Origin: Bacillota bacterium
Lineage (GTDB): Bacteria > Bacillota_I > Bacilli_A > RFN20 > CAG-826
Reading direction: 5' to 3'
Assembly (NCBI GenBank): GCA_023393065.1
Contig: JAEWMX010000015.1
Coordinates: 62,001 to 126,000 of the forward strand
DNA: 64,000 bases
Shown here: positions 35,196-43,269 of the stretch, piece after piece
Layout of the letters: every line of letters begins with the position of its first letter
Numbering within the stretch: position 1 is the first letter of the stretch
Made by a program: the position numbers and the translations under genes
Notes under the pieces: generated by a model
Told to the model about the DNA's origin: nothing
Databases searched by the model: none
What the model saw: only the letters and a program-made list of their open reading frames with translations

Positions 35196-36554
35196 ATGAG
35201 CTTTAAATCTTTTAATTTAAGTCCACAAATGATCGATTGTCTTGCTCGCCAAGACTATCTTTCACCGAGTTCGATTCAGACCCGTGTCATTCCCAAAGCT
35301 CTCCGAGGCGGCAATATCGTCGCCCAGAGCGAGACGGGAAGTGGCAAGACCCATGCGTTTTTGATCCCGATTATTGAAAATCTCCAATTAGATAAGAATT
35401 TGACGCAGGCAATAATCATCGCTCCGACGCGCGAATTAGCCAAGCAAATCTATTCCTTTGCCGAACCCTTTAAAAAAGATTACCCGCGCCTTCATCTTCG
35501 CCTTTTTGTGGCTGGTCAAGAAAAGGAGCGGACTTTTCGCGAAGGAATGCTCGTCCCTCACATCATCATTGGCACTCCGACGCGTTTAAAAGCGATGCTC
35601 ATCAACAAGACATCACTTGATATCAGCAATGTCAAAACTTTAGTTTTGGATGAAGCCGATATGCTGATGGAGATGGGATATTTTGCCGAGATTGACATTT
35701 TTTATCGAGCTTTGAAAATGACACCCCAAGTGCTGGTTTTTTCGGCGACGATGGAATTCAATTTGCGCAAGCGCTTGGAAAAGTATGTCGGCGCTGATTT
35801 CGTCATTGAAATGGATGATGTTAAAACGGCGCGAACCGTCTCTCATTATGCCGTTGATGTCAAACATGGCGATCGCCTCCATGCCGTCGAGCTCTTCATA
35901 AAAACGTTTAATCCATATCTCCTCATCGTCTTCGCCAGCCGAAAGGAACAAGTCGCTGCCATCAGCGCCTTTCTTACGAGCGCCGGTCACGACAATATCA
36001 TGCTCCACGGCGACATGGGTGCTCGCGAACGCAAGAGCGCCTATAAGTTAATCGCCTTAAATAAGCAGCGCATAATCGTGGCAAGCGACCTCGCCGCACG
36101 CGGTCTCGACATCAAAGATGTCACTGAGGTTTTAAACTACGATTTACCAAACGACTTGACTTACTATTTTCATCGCGCGGGTAGAACCGGGCGTTTTGGC
36201 GCTGATGGTAAGTGCTATTCCTTTTACAATGCCGACTCGAGCAAACAGATTGAGATGCTCATCGCTCAAGGAGTGTCTTTCTCTTATTTAGAACTCAAAA
36301 ATGATACAATTTTATCAACTGATAAATTAGCTCGCCGCAATAAGATAAAAAAGAAGATTGACCCCGAGCTTGAACGGCAGATTAAACACGCGACCGCGAA
36401 AGCAAAATCAGATGTCGTAAAACCCGGTTACAAGCAGAAAGTTCGGGATGCCGTCGCCAAGGTCAAGCGCAAGCACAAGCGCGAAATTATTCGCAAGGAT
36501 ATTCGCCGCCAGCGCGTCGAGCGATATCGAAAGGAAGGTAGCAAAAATGAGTAA
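35196..36554 (+). CDS. DEAD-box ATP-dependent RNA helicase
   Basis: 452 residues. Q motif FKSFNLSPQMIDCL and PSSIQT, Walker A SETGSGKT (45-52), APTRELA, GTPTRL, LDEADMLMEMG, VFSATME, and HRAGRTGRFG in order; a short basic C-terminal tail ends QRVERYRKEG. Such helicases remodel rRNA or mRNA; this compact form with a basic tail resembles CshB. AAGGAG supports this ATG, and TATAAT lies in the leader. Overlaps nfo by 8 bases. Confidence 0.93.
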   Translation: MSFKSFNLSPQMIDCLARQDYLSPSSIQTRVIPKALRGGNIVAQSETGSGKTHAFLIPIIENLQLDKNLTQAIIIAPTRELAKQIYSFAEPFKKDYPRLHLRLFVAGQEKERTFREGMLVPHIIIGTPTRLKAMLINKTSLDISNVKTLVLDEADMLMEMGYFAEIDIFYRALKMTPQVLVFSATMEFNLRKRLEKYVGADFVIEMDDVKTARTVSHYAVDVKHGDRLHAVELFIKTFNPYLLIVFASRKEQVAAISAFLTSAGHDNIMLHGDMGARERKSAYKLIALNKQRIIVASDLAARGLDIKDVTEVLNYDLPNDLTYYFHRAGRTGRFGADGKCYSFYNADSSKQIEMLIAQGVSFSYLELKNDTILSTDKLARRNKIKKKIDPELERQIKHATAKAKSDVVKPGYKQKVRDAVAKVKRKHKREIIRKDIRRQRVERYRKEGSKNE

Positions 36555-37428
36555 ACTTTATCTTGGATCTCATGTCTCGATGTCGGGACCTGAATACTAT
36601 TTAGGAAGCGTTAAGGAGGCTCTCTCCTATGGTGCAAATACTTTTATGTTCTATACCGGCGCCCCGCAAAATTCATATCGCAAGCCACTTGGCGAACTGC
36701 GCATCGAAGAAGGTCGCAAAGCGATTGCCGAAGCCGGCATCGACGAGAGCAAAATCATTGTCCACGCGCCATATATTATCAACATCGGTAATAATACCAA
36801 TCCTGCCGTATATGATTCCTCGAAGAAGTTCTTAATTGAGGAATTGCGTCGCGTCGCCGCCTTTGGGCCGCGCATTTTGGTCCTCCATCCAGGAAGCCAT
36901 GTCGGCATCGGCGTCGAAGGCGGCTTGTCTTCTGTCGTCCAAGCTCTTGACGAAGTTTTTGCACAAGATGGAACAGATGTCAAAATCGCCCTTGAGACGA
37001 TGGCGGGTAAAGGCTCTGAAGTCGGCGCTACCTTCGAAGAGATTAACTACTTGTTGACGCATAGCCGCCATCCCGAAAGGTTGGGTGTCTGCCTCGATAC
37101 ATGTCACATCAACGATGCCGGAATTAACGTCCACGAAGTGGATGAGGTCTTAAATACTTTTGATCGGGTTATCGGCTTAAGTAAGTTGCTCTGCCTCCAT
37201 ATTAACGACTCGAAAAATGTCATGGGCGCACACAAGGACCGCCACGCCAATATCGGTTATGGCGAAATCGGCTTTGCGACGATTCACGCCTACATTAAAC
37301 ATCCGCGTTTAGAAAACATTCCCAAGATTTTAGAAACTCCTTACATAAATGAAAAAGCCCCCTATCAAAAAGAGATCGCTATGCTTCGCACCGGTGTCTT
37401 TGAAGAAGGCTGGATCGAAAAGTTTTAG
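36547..37428 (+). CDS. nfo: Endonuclease IV (AP endonuclease)
   Basis: Zinc-dependent repair enzyme cutting at abasic sites. LYLGSHVSMSGP is the family start; metal-site motifs include VVHAPYIINIG-like segment, HPGSHVG, LETMAGKGSEVG, VCLDTCHINDAG and HINDSKN with DRHANIGYGEIG. 293 residues. Start selected for GGAAGG spacing and homology; it overlaps the helicase stop. CshB-nfo pairing also occurs in Bacillus. Confidence 0.96.
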   Translation: MSKLYLGSHVSMSGPEYYLGSVKEALSYGANTFMFYTGAPQNSYRKPLGELRIEEGRKAIAEAGIDESKIIVHAPYIINIGNNTNPAVYDSSKKFLIEELRRVAAFGPRILVLHPGSHVGIGVEGGLSSVVQALDEVFAQDGTDVKIALETMAGKGSEVGATFEEINYLLTHSRHPERLGVCLDTCHINDAGINVHEVDEVLNTFDRVIGLSKLLCLHINDSKNVMGAHKDRHANIGYGEIGFATIHAYIKHPRLENIPKILETPYINEKAPYQKEIAMLRTGVFEEGWIEKF

Positions 37429-37452
37429 ATAAATCGATGAAGAAAAAGGACA

Positions 37453-38511
37453 TTACTTAATGTCATTTTTAATTTCCTCGATTAAAGCTTCAAAGGCTTC
37501 GCTTTCAACGACGGTTTTGATTGTCTTGCCCCTCTTAAACAAAACCCACATCCCGTTGCCGCCCGCCATGCCGTAATCGGCATCTCGCGCTTCACCTGGT
37601 CCATTGACGACACAGCCCATGACCGCGACTTTCAAATTAAGTCTGTGCTCTTCAAGATAGGCGAGGACGCGCTTGGCCATCGGCACGACATCGACTTGGG
37701 TGCGGCCGCATGTCGGACATGAGATAATCGTCGGATAATTTTCGTATAAGTTGAGGTCGTGAAGCAACCGTTTAGCCGCCAATATCTCTTCTTCTGGCTC
37801 ATCGCTTAAGGAAATGCGAAGCGTATCGCCGATTCCTTCGAGTAAGAGGGGGGCTAAACCGGCGGCGCTGCGAATTAGACCGATATCTTTGGGTCCAGCT
37901 TCGGTAATCCCCAGGTGAAGAGGATATGGAAAGACTTCGCTGGCTTTACGATAAGCTTCGATTGTCTCGATGGCATTTGAACCCTTTAATGATATCACGA
38001 TATCATAAAATTCATATTTTTCTAAGATAGCGACATGCTTCTGAGCCGAGGCAATCAATTTTTCGGGACGGGTTAGAACATCGCTTGATGCTATTTCCCT
38101 ATCAAGTGATCCGGCATTGACGCCGATGCGAATGGGTATGTGATGGATTTTGCAGGCTTCAACGACAGCTTTGATTTTTTCTTCAGAGCCGATATTGCCG
38201 GGATTGATGCGTATCTTATCGATGCCATTAGCGATGGCTAATAGTGCGAGTCGGTGGTCAAAATGAATGTCGGCGACGAGAGGGATTAGAATTCGCTTTT
38301 TAATCGCGCTGATGGCTCTGGCGTCTTCTTCATCAAGAATTGATAAGCGCATAAAATCGGCGCCCAAAAGAGTTGCGCGGTTAATCTGGGCCACAACTTC
38401 GTCAATTTTGCTTGTTTTTATGCTGCACATGGACTGAATTAAAACGCGGTTTTGCCCGCCGATGGACAATGGTCCAATTCGTATTTTTCTCGTTAATTCT
38501 CGCGGCAACAT
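37453..38511 (-). CDS. ispG: 4-hydroxy-3-methylbut-2-enyl diphosphate synthase
   Basis: Penultimate MEP-pathway step, converting MEcPP to HMBPP. Iron-sulfur cysteines C265 and C268 (SCPTCGRTQVDV) and C300 (MGCVVNGPGEARDADYG). 352 residues, the bacterial type without the plant insertion. No Shine-Dalgarno sequence precedes the ATG; a perfect extended -10 lies 13 bases upstream. Convergent with nfo. Confidence 0.96.
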   Translation of the reverse strand: MLPRELTRKIRIGPLSIGGQNRVLIQSMCSIKTSKIDEVVAQINRATLLGADFMRLSILDEEDARAISAIKKRILIPLVADIHFDHRLALLAIANGIDKIRINPGNIGSEEKIKAVVEACKIHHIPIRIGVNAGSLDREIASSDVLTRPEKLIASAQKHVAILEKYEFYDIVISLKGSNAIETIEAYRKASEVFPYPLHLGITEAGPKDIGLIRSAAGLAPLLLEGIGDTLRISLSDEPEEEILAAKRLLHDLNLYENYPTIISCPTCGRTQVDVVPMAKRVLAYLEEHRLNLKVAVMGCVVNGPGEARDADYGMAGGNGMWVLFKRGKTIKTVVESEAFEALIEEIKNDIK

Positions 38512-38524
38512 AATTACTTATATA

Positions 38525-38530
38525 ATTATA
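38525..38530 (-). promoter_or_regulatory. Extended -10 promoter of ispG
   Basis: On the minus strand TGATATAAT is a perfect TGnTATAAT. The expected transcription start is only about 6 bases before the ATG. Confidence 0.5.
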
Positions 38531-38608
38531 TCACTCGATAACTTAGTGTAGATATCTTTATTTATATGTGCTACTATTTATGAGCAATTTAAAAAGAGGT
38601 GACGAAAA

Positions 38609-38758
38609 ATGCGTGACAACATTATCCTAAAGTGTACCGTTTGCGGTGAAGAAAATTATATCGGTTCCAAAAACAAAAAAAATCATCCCGAGCGCCGTGA
38701 AATAAAAAAGTATTGCTCTAGATGCAATAAACAAACGATTCATAAGGAGAAAAAGTAA
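38609..38758 (+). CDS. rpmG: 50S ribosomal protein L33
   Basis: 49 residues: MRDNIILKCTVCGEENYI and KYCSRCNKQTIHKE. C9, C12, C36 and C39 form the zinc ribbon, so this is the zinc-containing form. AGAGGTGA lies upstream of the ATG. A terminator begins at its stop codon. Confidence 0.94.
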   Translation: MRDNIILKCTVCGEENYIGSKNKKNHPERREIKKYCSRCNKQTIHKEKK

Positions 38759-38778
38759 GGCTCAGGCCTTCTTTTTTT
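38757..38778 (+). terminator. Terminator after rpmG
   Basis: AAGGC-TCAG-GCCTT is a 5-bp stem overlapping the rpmG stop, followed by C and seven T residues. Confidence 0.7.
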
Positions 38779-38782
38779 GAGG

Positions 38783-39436
38783 ATGATCGTTACTCTTCTC
38801 AATGAATCCGACTACGTCAGCAACACGTATATTTTAAGCGATGATGGACGGGCGGTGGTCATCGATCCCGGCTATGGCGACTCACCATCGATAGCCGATT
38901 TTCTCGTCCGTCATGGTTTAAAACTCGAGGCCGTCCTGCTAACCCATGGTCATTTCGATCACATCCGTGGTCTGCCTTTTCTTTTAAAAGCCTTCCCAAA
39001 CACCCCGGTGTACATGCACGAGTTGGAGACTGATTTTCTAAATGATCCTCGTCTGAATTGCTCCCATCTCGATGGCGATATCGCGCCGGTAAAGCTTGAT
39101 TTAGAGGCCCGAGGGCTAAATGATAAAGATGTCGTCAATCTTTTAAAAAAAGATTTCTATGTAATTCACACTCCGTTTCACACGCAAGGCAGCGCGTGCT
39201 ACTACATCCCTGAAGAAAGGATGGTTTTTACCGGAGACACCTTATTTCGCGGTGCGATTGGCAGGAGCGATCTGCCGACTGGCTCGCCGCGAAGCATCAT
39301 TCAAAGCCTTGCCAAAATAAAGGCTCTGCCTCCCGACACAAAGGTCTATCCAGGGCACGAAAAAAGCACGACCATCGAAAGAGAATTAAAATTTAATACC
39401 TACTTACGAAAAGAATACATACCCAATAATAATTAA
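38783..39436 (+). CDS. Metallo-beta-lactamase-fold hydrolase (glyoxalase II-like)
   Basis: 217 residues. The metal motif THGHFDH (54-60) is followed by later ligands in MHELE, FHTQGS, FTGDTLF and YPGHE, the full set of the fold. Small members like this one hydrolyse thioesters or related compounds; the actual substrate is unknown. The ATG has GAGG directly against it and lies right after the rpmG terminator; a TTG six bases earlier is an alternative start. Followed by efp. Confidence 0.85.
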   Translation: MIVTLLNESDYVSNTYILSDDGRAVVIDPGYGDSPSIADFLVRHGLKLEAVLLTHGHFDHIRGLPFLLKAFPNTPVYMHELETDFLNDPRLNCSHLDGDIAPVKLDLEARGLNDKDVVNLLKKDFYVIHTPFHTQGSACYYIPEERMVFTGDTLFRGAIGRSDLPTGSPRSIIQSLAKIKALPPDTKVYPGHEKSTTIERELKFNTYLRKEYIPNNN

Positions 39437-39438
39437 CT

Positions 39439-39453
39439 TTGTTATAATAACAA
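39439..39453 (+). promoter_or_regulatory. efp promoter with palindromic -10 region
   Basis: TTGTTA-TAA-TAACAA is a perfect inverted repeat that contains the extended -10 TGTTATAAT. A regulator or a chance AT palindrome could explain it. AAGGAGG for efp follows. Confidence 0.5.
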
Positions 39454-39474
39454 ACGGCAAAAGGAGGTAGCAAG

Positions 39475-40032
39475 ATGATCAATGTAACAGAACTCAGACC
39501 GGGAAACCACTTTCTAGATGAAGGCATTTTGTACTCGGTTCTTGATATTTTGCTTAATAAGACAGCGATGAGAAAGATGGTGGCGAAAGTCAAAGTAAAA
39601 AATCTCCGCACCGGCGCGATTCTCGAAATCTCCCGCAACAGCGGATATATGGTCGAACCAGTGAGGCTCGACAAGAAAAAAATGACATATCTCTATGATT
39701 CGGGCGATATGCTCGTCTTCATGGATCAGAGCACCTACGAGCAAATTGAACTAGCTAAAGCTAACATGGAATGGGAAAGAAATTTCCTCGTCAGCAATGC
39801 GGAAATCGAAATCTTAGCTTACGATGACGAGATTCTCGGACTCTCTCTACCTGCGAAAGTCGCTCTGCAAATTGTTGAATGCGAACCAGCCGTCCGCGGC
39901 GACACCGTCAACAAAGCGATGAAGGATGCGATTTTGGAAACCGGTCTCAAGCTCAGAGTGCCGCTCTTTGTCGAAAGCGGTGAAACGATTTTAGTCAGAA
40001 CAGATAACGGCCAATACGACGGTCGTGCATAA
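39475..40032 (+). CDS. efp: Elongation factor P with altered tip loop
   Basis: Helps ribosomes form proline-proline bonds. 185 residues with KVKNLRTG, LYDSGDMLVFMD, YEQIEL and LRVPLFVESGE, matching all three EF-P domains. The domain I loop that is KPGKGAAF in Bacillus (modified Lys32) reads NKTAMRKM here: T30, A31, M32, R33. The modified lysine position is a methionine, although K34 lies two residues on. The rest of the protein looks intact. AAGGAGG precedes the ATG; yneF follows after 11 bases. Confidence 0.93.
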   Translation: MINVTELRPGNHFLDEGILYSVLDILLNKTAMRKMVAKVKVKNLRTGAILEISRNSGYMVEPVRLDKKKMTYLYDSGDMLVFMDQSTYEQIELAKANMEWERNFLVSNAEIEILAYDDEILGLSLPAKVALQIVECEPAVRGDTVNKAMKDAILETGLKLRVPLFVESGETILVRTDNGQYDGRA

Positions 40033-40043
40033 GGAGAAAAGAA

Positions 40044-40259
40044 ATGGAAACATGGTCATGGATTTTACTTATCGTGCTCGCCCTGATCGGCGGTCTCGTC
40101 GGTGGTTTTTTTGGTTCGAGATGGCTCTTTAAACGCGAACTAGCCAAAAACCCGCCAATCAACGAAAATATGATTCGCGCAATGTTCCTGTCGATGGGTC
40201 GCAAACCTAGCGAAGCACAGATTCGCGCAGTCATGAACAACATGAAAAACAGTCAGTAA
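40044..40259 (+). CDS. yneF: YneF family small membrane protein
   Basis: 71 residues with one N-terminal membrane helix (WILLIVLALIGGLVGGFFGSR), then KNPPINENMIRAMFLSMGRKPSE, the signature of the YneF (UPF0154) family. Function is unknown. It is transcribed after efp with AAGGAG as ribosome-binding site, then terminated. Confidence 0.9.
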   Translation: METWSWILLIVLALIGGLVGGFFGSRWLFKRELAKNPPINENMIRAMFLSMGRKPSEAQIRAVMNNMKNSQ

Positions 40260-40283
40260 GCAACGAGCTTCTGACAACAAAAA

Positions 40284-40439
40284 ATGGCGCCTGAACGGGC
40301 GTCTTTTTTATATGTTACATGTTCTTTTGGACGATGTGAATGCGGTGGTAGAAGAACTGCCATCTTATTTGAAATGAATGATGGCAATTTACGAACAATG
40401 TCAATCAAAAAAGACGATTTAATCGAACTTTTTCAGTAA
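40284..40439 (+). CDS. Possible small Cys-containing protein or gene remnant (51 aa)
   Basis: An open frame not reported as a known gene: MAPERASFLYV, then TCSFGRCECGGRRTAILFEM and NDGNLRTMSIKKDDLIELFQ. The composition from TCSFGR on looks like real protein (three Cys, amphipathic end), but the first ten codons lie inside the yneF terminator and no ribosome-binding site is seen. It may be the surviving 3' end of a decayed gene. Only a homology search can decide. Confidence 0.3.
   Translation: MAPERASFLYVTCSFGRCECGGRRTAILFEMNDGNLRTMSIKKDDLIELFQ
40286..40309 (+). terminator. Terminator of the efp-yneF unit
   Basis: GGCGCC-TGAACG-GGCGTC pairs over 6 bp with one G-T, followed by six T residues. 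Confidence 0.65.
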
Positions 40440-40508
40440 TGATTTTTCTTGTTATATAATTATGCACACTCTCAATTTAGACTAAATAACTACTAAATAT
40501 TAACTATT

Positions 40509-41222
40509 TTATTTAATCCAACGAACCTTATTTTCTTCGTTGCGCGAGAGCCTTTTGATGTTTTCGTGATGTCGCAAAATAAGAATCGTCGTGATGATGA
40601 ATACCGCGACGAAATAGTCCCATCCGACCAAAAAGAGCGAACCATTTCCCCACATACCAAAATTAAAGAAACCGGGCACAAAATGGTCGGTGATAAACAT
40701 CGTTAGAGCCGCTAAAGTAACAATTGAAGAGGCGATAATCGAGGAGAGAGACACGAACTTTTTATTTTTTAAGATGACGAAGAAAATGAGTCCGAAAAGC
40801 GAGAGAAACCAGCTTGTTGAAACGACCATTCCAGCAAGGGCGGAAACCGCCTTTCCTCCGCGGAAATTAGCGTAGAGCGGCCAGCAGTGTCCTATGGCTG
40901 CGCCGAGGGAAGCTAAATAGTAGTAGGCCATTCCATTTCGCCATAATAAGACGGCGTTGGCTAAACCTGTAAAATTGATCAGCGTATAAACAGACCAAAT
41001 GGCGAGAACGGCCTTTGCGATGTCGACGATCATGACAGCTAAACCGGCTTTTTTGCCCCACAAGCGGCCAGCGTTTGTCCCACCGGCGTTTTTCGAACCA
41101 AATTCACGGGGATCCTGTTTAAAAAAGACTTTACCAATGACGATCGCAGTCGGAAAAGATCCGATTAAATAGCCAATAATTAATGAACCCAATCCAATCG
41201 CTATATTATAAATAATATCCAT
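40509..41222 (-). CDS. plsY: Glycerol-3-phosphate acyltransferase PlsY
   Basis: Membrane enzyme transferring acyl from acyl-phosphate to glycerol-3-phosphate, the first step of phospholipid synthesis. The first motif GSFPTAIVIGK and DPREFGSKNAGGTNAGR, then GHCWPLYANFRGGKAVS, are the three PlsY signatures. Five or more membrane helices; 237 residues, longer than the usual 195-215 because of the C-terminal part. Divergent from parE, as yneS-parE-parC are neighbours in Bacillus. Confidence 0.95.
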   Translation of the reverse strand: MDIIYNIAIGLGSLIIGYLIGSFPTAIVIGKVFFKQDPREFGSKNAGGTNAGRLWGKKAGLAVMIVDIAKAVLAIWSVYTLINFTGLANAVLLWRNGMAYYYLASLGAAIGHCWPLYANFRGGKAVSALAGMVVSTSWFLSLFGLIFFVILKNKKFVSLSSIIASSIVTLAALTMFITDHFVPGFFNFGMWGNGSLFLVGWDYFVAVFIITTILILRHHENIKRLSRNEENKVRWIK

Positions 41223-41224
41223 AA

Positions 41225-41237
41225 GTCCTCACGTGTT
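41225..41237 (-). promoter_or_regulatory. plsY leader element, mirror copy of the parE leader
   Basis: Read on the minus strand this is AACACGTGAGGAC, matching the parE leader AACACGCGAGGAC (41310-41322) in 12 of 13 bases. In both genes it contains the GAGGA ribosome-binding site just before the ATG. The two copies form a long-range inverted repeat. Confidence 0.5.
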
Positions 41238-41249
41238 AAATGCCTATTT

Positions 41250-41255
41250 ATTATA
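41250..41255 (-). promoter_or_regulatory. -10 box of plsY
   Basis: TATAAT on the minus strand, about 28 bases before the plsY start; no clear -35. Confidence 0.4.
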
Positions 41256-41285
41256 TAAAAGTATCATTACTTTTCAAAACTTATT

Positions 41286-41294
41286 TGTTATAAT
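41286..41294 (+). promoter_or_regulatory. Extended -10 promoter of parE
   Basis: TGTTATAAT is a perfect extended -10, 31 bases before the parE ATG, followed by the GAGGA-containing leader. Confidence 0.6.
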
Positions 41295-41325
41295 TACGAA
41301 TTGATTTAGAACACGCGAGGACAAG

Positions 41326-43269
41326 ATGACCGAAAAAACGATAAAAAACACATATACAGCCGCTGATATTGACATTCTCGAGGGTCTTTCAGGCGTTCGC
41401 AAAAGACCGGCGATGTATATTGGTTCTACTAATTCATCGGGTCTTCACCACTTAGTTTGGGAAGTCATCGACAACGGCGTTGATGAGGCGCTTTCCGGTT
41501 TCGGCAATAAGATAACGGTCATCATTCACAAAGATGGCTCCTTATCGGTTGAAGATGAGGGTCGCGGAATTCCCGTCGACATTCATCAACAGACGAATAT
41601 GCCGGCTGTGCAACTCATCTTTTCAACTTTGCATTCAGGAGGAAAATTCTCCGATGCCGTCTATAAAAGCAGCGCTGGTCTTCATGGCGTTGGAGCCTCG
41701 GTGACAAATGCTCTGAGCGAATTCTTGGATGTCACTGTCTACCGCGATGGTTCGGTTTATCACCTCCGTTTTGAAAATGGCGGAAAATTGGTCACTCCTC
41801 TTGAAATTATCGGCAAAACCATCAAACATGGAACGCTAGTCAGATTTAAACCAGATGCCACGATTTTTACCTCGATCGATTTTAAATGGGATACGATCTA
41901 TAACCATTTGCAGGAGAGCGCTTTTTTATTAAAGAAAGTTCGCTTCATCTTAAAAGATGAAAGAACAGATTTGTCACACGAATTTTACTATGTCGATGGC
42001 CTTAAAGAATATGTTGCTACCCTGAACACAAACAAGAAACCGCTCGGCAATATCGTCTCTTTTGAAGATGAGGCCAACGGTATCATTATCGAGTGCGCGA
42101 TGCAATATTGCATCGAAGATTACAATGAATCGATATATTCCTACGCTAATAATGTCCGAACTAGGGACGGTGGTACGCACGAGACCGGTTTTCGCATCGG
42201 TCTAACGCGGGCTGTTAATGACTTTGTCACCGAACATTCCCTTTTAAAAGGGAAAAACAAAATTGAAGGCAGCGATATCCGCGAAGGTTTGACTGCTATT
42301 TTATCGTTAAAAATTCCGGAAACGCTGCTTCAATACGAGGGGCAAACCAAGTCAAAACTCGGCACTCCCGAAGCCATTCAAGCTGTCAATAATTTTATTT
42401 ATAGTAAGTTAACTTACTATTTAAACGAAAACAAGGAGTTTGCAATCAACCTTGTCAAAAAGATTAGCGACTCGCGCGACGCCCGCTTGGCGGCGCGAAA
42501 AGCTAAAGATGAGGCAAGAAGCACCAAAAAAGCAAAAAACGATCTTATCATCAGCGATAAGTTAACACCTTGCCAATCAAAGGAATATCCTCTTAATGAG
42601 TTGTTTATCGTCGAAGGTGAATCGGCCGGCGGCACCGCTCGAAAAGGTCGCGATCGGCTGCACCAAGCTATTTTACCACTTCGTGGTAAGCCACTAAATA
42701 CAGACAATGTGACAATGGAGAGAATGCTCAAAAACGAAGAATTCTCGACCATCATTTCGACAATCGGAGCCGGAGTTGGCCAAAACTTTGATATCGATGA
42801 GTCAAAATATGGAAAAATCATCATCATGACCGATGCCGATACCGATGGAGCTCACATTCAAACTCTGCTTTTGACGTTCTTCTACCACTATATGAGACCT
42901 CTCGTAAATAAAGGAAAAATCTATGTTGCCGTCCCCCCTTTATATCGCGTTTATAAAGAGGTCAACAAGACTATTGTATACGAATATGCCTGGGATGATC
43001 GCGGGCTTGAAAAAGCTAAGAAGAATATCGGAGCCGGCTACAAGATTTCCCGCTACAAAGGACTCGGCGAAATGGATGCCGATCAGCTCTGGGAAACGAC
43101 GATGAACCCGCGGACTAGACAGCTTGTCCGCGTCAAGATAGAAGACCCGCTTCTCGTGGAAAGACGCGTTAGTGTCTTAATGGGAAAAGATGCGGCTGTG
43201 CGCCGCAAATGGGTTGAAGAAAACGTCGACTTTAACACTGTTGACCGCTTCATCGAGGAGATTAAATAA
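41326..43269 (+). CDS. parE: DNA topoisomerase IV subunit B
   Basis: ATPase subunit of the decatenase. GHKL motifs EVIDNGVDEALSG, EDEGRGIPVD and HSGGKFSDAVYKSSAGLHGVG (in pieces); TOPRIM motifs EGESAGG and DADTDGAHIQTL. 647 residues, standard for ParE/GyrB. I call parE, not gyrB, because it follows plsY and overlaps its partner subunit gene, as in Bacillus plsY-parE-parC, with no dnaA or recF nearby. Confidence 0.93.
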   Translation: MTEKTIKNTYTAADIDILEGLSGVRKRPAMYIGSTNSSGLHHLVWEVIDNGVDEALSGFGNKITVIIHKDGSLSVEDEGRGIPVDIHQQTNMPAVQLIFSTLHSGGKFSDAVYKSSAGLHGVGASVTNALSEFLDVTVYRDGSVYHLRFENGGKLVTPLEIIGKTIKHGTLVRFKPDATIFTSIDFKWDTIYNHLQESAFLLKKVRFILKDERTDLSHEFYYVDGLKEYVATLNTNKKPLGNIVSFEDEANGIIIECAMQYCIEDYNESIYSYANNVRTRDGGTHETGFRIGLTRAVNDFVTEHSLLKGKNKIEGSDIREGLTAILSLKIPETLLQYEGQTKSKLGTPEAIQAVNNFIYSKLTYYLNENKEFAINLVKKISDSRDARLAARKAKDEARSTKKAKNDLIISDKLTPCQSKEYPLNELFIVEGESAGGTARKGRDRLHQAILPLRGKPLNTDNVTMERMLKNEEFSTIISTIGAGVGQNFDIDESKYGKIIIMTDADTDGAHIQTLLLTFFYHYMRPLVNKGKIYVAVPPLYRVYKEVNKTIVYEYAWDDRGLEKAKKNIGAGYKISRYKGLGEMDADQLWETTMNPRTRQLVRVKIEDPLLVERRVSVLMGKDAAVRRKWVEENVDFNTVDRFIEEIK

